A DNA stretch of 7,166 nucleotides from Flavobacteriales bacterium (GTDB taxonomy: Bacteria; Bacteroidota; Bacteroidia; Flavobacteriales; Flavobacteriaceae). A program made the position numbers and the translations under genes. The notes below the pieces were generated by a model. The model saw only the letters and a list, made by a program, of their open reading frames with translations. It had not been told where the DNA came from and searched no databases. The stretch lies in NCBI GenBank assembly GCA_015494775.1, contig WGAP01000129.1:1-7166 (forward strand), written 5' to 3'. This document shows positions 6,344-7,166 of this stretch, in pieces. Positions within the stretch are counted from its first letter, which is position 1. Every line of letters starts with the position of its first letter.

Positions 6344-6446
6344 ATGGCCGGACGTTGTGAGTTTAGGATGTGTTCTCCGCCCCGCTGCGAAGCAGCGGGG
6401 CGGAGAACCTACTTGACTTACAAAGGTTTACGTCCGGCCATCCGCC
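6339..6446. repeat. Nested inverted repeat, outer 17-bp arms
   Basis: The 17 bases at 6339-6355 (GGCGGATGGCCGGACGT) are the exact reverse complement of 6430-6446. Pairing can go on inward, as TTGTGAGT (6355-6362) opposes ACTTACAA (6416-6423) with one G-T pair. The centre holds a separate perfect hairpin (6372-6408). The whole 108-bp unit is thus a palindrome within a palindrome. It has no terminator T-run and no reading frame of interest. It could be a short repetitive extragenic palindrome or a MITE-like element; no flanking target duplication is evident. Confidence 0.8.
6372..6408. repeat. Perfect 17-bp hairpin with GAA loop
   Basis: The 17-base arm at 6372-6388 (GTTCTCCGCCCCGCTGC) is exactly complementary to 6392-6408, with only three bases (GAA, 6389-6391) between. 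The tip reads GCGAAGC (6387-6393), a sequence known to form an exceptionally stable single-stranded DNA mini-hairpin. Neither strand has a T-run after the stem, so this is not an ordinary rho-independent terminator. Confidence 0.85.
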
Positions 6447-6447
6447 C

Positions 6448-6465
6448 GGCGCGCTAATGTGCGCC
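6448..6465. repeat. Short hairpin GGCGCGC-taat-GTGCGCC
   Basis: Arms at 6448-6454 and 6459-6465 pair over seven positions (one G-T) around a TAAT loop, and C6447-G6466 adds an eighth pair. It starts two bases after the nested palindrome and lies in the distal flank of the minus-strand repeat element. Confidence 0.5.
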
Positions 6466-6479
6466 GCGGCGGCGCCTCG

Positions 6480-6676
6480 TCAAGCACTTCGGCCGCCGGA
6501 GCGTCCTTATGCTTGCCGTTCCTCACGCGTTAGCCGCCGCGTGCTCCGCTCAAACGGGCCGGCCGCCCGCACCGGCATTTCAAGGCCGCGGTGCGTGGGG
6601 CTTCCCGCTGTCAGCCTCCTCCCGCGGGAAATGCTCGGGCGCCCGGCCGCCCCGTAACCGCTACGCCCGCTGGCGC
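6480..6676 (-). repeat. Structured GC-rich element, copy 1
   Basis: Read on the minus strand, this stretch has the same ordered anchors as copy 2 at 6965-7166: GCGCCAG (from 6676), GTAGCGGTTA (from 6664), TTTGAGCGGA (from 6554) and CGCTCCG (from 6503). Anchor-to-anchor distances are 12, 110 and 51 bases, against 12, 108 and 52 in copy 2. The DNA between anchors is mostly different but still foldable: TTCCCGC (6602-6608) with GCGGGAA (6624-6630), CGCACCG (6568-6574) with CGGTGCG (6589-6595), and CACGCG (6524-6529) with CGCGTG (6538-6543). It points towards mrp. The outer limits are approximate, set by the last visible similarity. Confidence 0.65.
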
Positions 6677-6707
6677 GGGAATGATATGGGGGTAAGGGAA
6701 TTTTTGT

Positions 6708-6715
6708 TATTTTTG
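6708..6715 (+). promoter_or_regulatory. Possible Bacteroidota -7 element between the repeat copies
   Basis: TATTTTTG fits TAnnTTTG and lies in an AT-rich island; transcription would start near 6722. No good TTG is seen about 20 bases upstream, and T-rich DNA meets this consensus easily, so support is modest. A terminator follows at 6761-6782. Confidence 0.35.
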
Positions 6716-6760
6716 GGTAGAAAAATGAAAAAGCTAACTTTATACAACATTCAGGCACAT

Positions 6761-6782
6761 TCGCCCTTCGGGCGATTTTTTT
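6761..6782 (+). terminator. Rho-independent-type terminator
   Basis: TCGCCC (6761-6766) and GGGCGA (6770-6775) form a six-pair stem with a TTC loop, followed by seven T residues (6776-6782). This is the classic form on the plus strand; the minus strand lacks a T-run. No plus-strand gene ends here, so it would close only a very short transcript from the possible promoter at 6708. Confidence 0.6.
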
Positions 6783-6818
6783 CAAAAAAAATTTTAGCAA
6801 TCCGCTATATAAGCGGGG

Positions 6819-6844
6819 CCATCGGGGGCGGGAGAGCCCGATGG
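6819..6844. repeat. 8-bp hairpin CCATCGGG / CCCGATGG
   Basis: CCATCGGG (6819-6826) is the exact reverse complement of CCCGATGG (6837-6844), with a ten-base GC-rich loop. It is followed by an A-rich run (6850-6857) and not by T residues on the plus strand; on the minus strand the bases after it are GC-rich, so it is not terminator-like. Confidence 0.6.
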
Positions 6845-6855
6845 AGCGAGAAAAA

Positions 6856-6916
6856 GACCGGCGGCTGAGTGCTGCGAACGTAGTGAGCGGTGTATCAAAG
6901 CCTCGGCTGTCCGGTC
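6856..6916. repeat. Long imperfect stem-loop
   Basis: GACCGG (6856-6861) pairs with CCGGTC (6911-6916). After a small internal loop, GCTGAG (6864-6869) pairs with CTCGGC (6902-6907) with one G-T. Inside, CTGC (6872-6875) can pair with GTAG (6880-6883) around GAAC. The layered pairs, interrupted by small loops, look more like RNA than like a simple DNA palindrome. Confidence 0.5.
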
Positions 6917-6927
6917 ATTTCAATACA

Positions 6928-6946
6928 ATTTTTGCTACGCAAAAAT
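6928..6946. repeat. 7-bp hairpin ATTTTTG / CAAAAAT
   Basis: The arms at 6928-6934 and 6940-6946 are perfectly complementary around a CTACG loop. It sits 18 bases before the plus-strand repeat element starts at 6965. Confidence 0.5.
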
Positions 6947-6964
6947 CACTCAGCGACCTATATC

Positions 6965-7166
6965 GCGCCAGGGATGGTAGCGGTTATGCGGTGGCGGCGC
7001 GCCGCAGGCCTGCCGTGGCGGCGGGGCGACCAGTGGGGAGCCACGTCCGCCACGCTTGCAGGCCAAGAGCGGGCCGGCGGCGCATTTGAGCGGACAGCCC
7101 GGCCGGCGCCGGTTTTCGGACCGGCCGGTGCGAAAGCGCTCCGTCGCTTGAAGCAGCGGCCGTGGC
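6965..7166 (+). repeat. Structured GC-rich element, copy 2 (cut by the right edge)
   Basis: The anchors in order are GCGCCAG (6965), GTAGCGGTTA (6977), TTTGAGCGGA (7085) and CGCTCCG (7137), matching copy 1 in order and spacing but on the opposite strand. The 5' anchor block reads CAGGGATGGTAGCGG and the 3' one AGCGGACAGCCC. I recall similar GGGATnGnAGCGG ... AGCGGAnAGCCC pairs from intergenic DNA of other Bacteroidota, possibly related to the Flavo-1 RNA motif; this is from memory and unchecked. The interior folds strongly: 7007-7021 pairs with 7047-7064 (15 pairs, one three-base bulge), capped by GTGG (7033-7036) with CCAC (7041-7044). GCGGCGCGCCGC (6994-7005) is a palindrome, and GCCGGT (7108-7113) pairs with ACCGGC (7120-7125). 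Confidence 0.65.

Larger units (their letters stand above)
6240..7166. other. Gene-free, GC-rich region full of inverted repeats
   Basis: No reading frame in these 927 bases has a recognisable product. Open frames exist on both strands but are low-complexity, rich in Arg, Pro, Ala and Gly, and overlap palindromes, as expected of stop-poor GC-rich DNA. Composition alternates between very GC-rich blocks (about 6286-6690 and 6965-7166) and AT-rich islands (about 6240-6285, 6696-6760, 6776-6810 and 6917-6946). The blocks hold the structured elements listed separately; the islands hold the mrp promoter, a possible plus-strand promoter and a terminator. Confidence 0.7.

Noticed and set aside
6372..6408. 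Rho-independent terminator
   Set aside because: The stem is strong, but no T-run follows on either strand (CTACTTGAC on +, ACATCCTAA on -).
5340..6416. Plus-strand open frame of 358 codons, rich in histidine
   Set aside because: It is the mirror image of mrp. The many histidines come from reading GTG- and ATG-rich mrp codons on the opposite strand, and mrp has clear Walker motifs.
6370..6868. Several open frames of 90-120 codons on both strands
   Set aside because: They cross palindromes, are rich in Arg, Pro and Ala, and match no family; GC-rich DNA has few stop codons by chance.
6841..7089. Plus-strand open frame of 82 codons overlapping copy 2
   Set aside because: It runs through the stem-loops and GC-rich palindromes of copy 2, and the product is a low-complexity Arg/Ala/Gly/Val string.
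6286..7166. CRISPR array or integron attC site
   Set aside because: There are no regularly spaced direct repeats with unique spacers, and the palindromes are perfect or GC-rich stems without attC-type core sites or a nearby integrase or cas gene.

Overview
The window looks like a chromosomal segment from a member of the Bacteroidota; I do not name a genus. The evidence is the promoter signature: two start regions carry a perfect TAnnTTTG -7 element (1434-1441 on +, 6265-6258 on -) and Shine-Dalgarno sequences are weak or absent. The protein families also fit: a Bacteroidota-type Mrp without the CxxC motif, a DUF3352-like protein, and a panC-panD-flippase run. Coding DNA is of moderate GC, while the right-hand 900 bases are much more GC-rich with AT-rich islands.

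Left part (1-2077). A partial minus-strand gene runs off the left edge and encodes a membrane-anchored DUF3352-like protein of unknown function. It diverges, across about 110 bases carrying back-to-back promoters, from a plus-strand Nudix hydrolase gene (1460-2077). The 3' end of the Nudix gene overlaps the end of the facing operon by 53 bases.

Middle part (2025-6239). Six minus-strand genes are packed into one apparent operon, with gaps of 2 to 14 bases. In transcription order they are: mrp (Fe-S carrier P-loop ATPase), a small NifU C-terminal-domain Fe-S scaffold, a Crp/Fnr-family regulator, panC (pantothenate synthetase), panD (aspartate 1-decarboxylase), and an LPG_synthase_TM/UPF0104 flippase-like membrane protein with a TTG start. 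Mrp and the NifU-like protein fit together in Fe-S cluster delivery. PanD makes the beta-alanine that PanC joins to pantoate on the route to coenzyme A. The regulator sits between the two modules.

Right part (6240-7166). No convincing protein gene is present. The region is dense in inverted repeats. It holds a nested palindrome (17-bp arms at 6339-6355/6430-6446 enclosing a perfect 17-bp hairpin at 6372-6408). It also holds two homologous, oppositely oriented GC-rich elements of about 200 bp (6676 to about 6480 on -; 6965 to beyond 7166 on +). These share short anchor motifs at nearly constant spacing while the DNA between anchors has diverged but can still fold. Between them lie a possible promoter (6708-6715), a rho-independent-type terminator (6761-6782) and further stem-loops. 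This pair of elements is the most interesting part of the window; it looks like a structured-RNA or extragenic repeat family.
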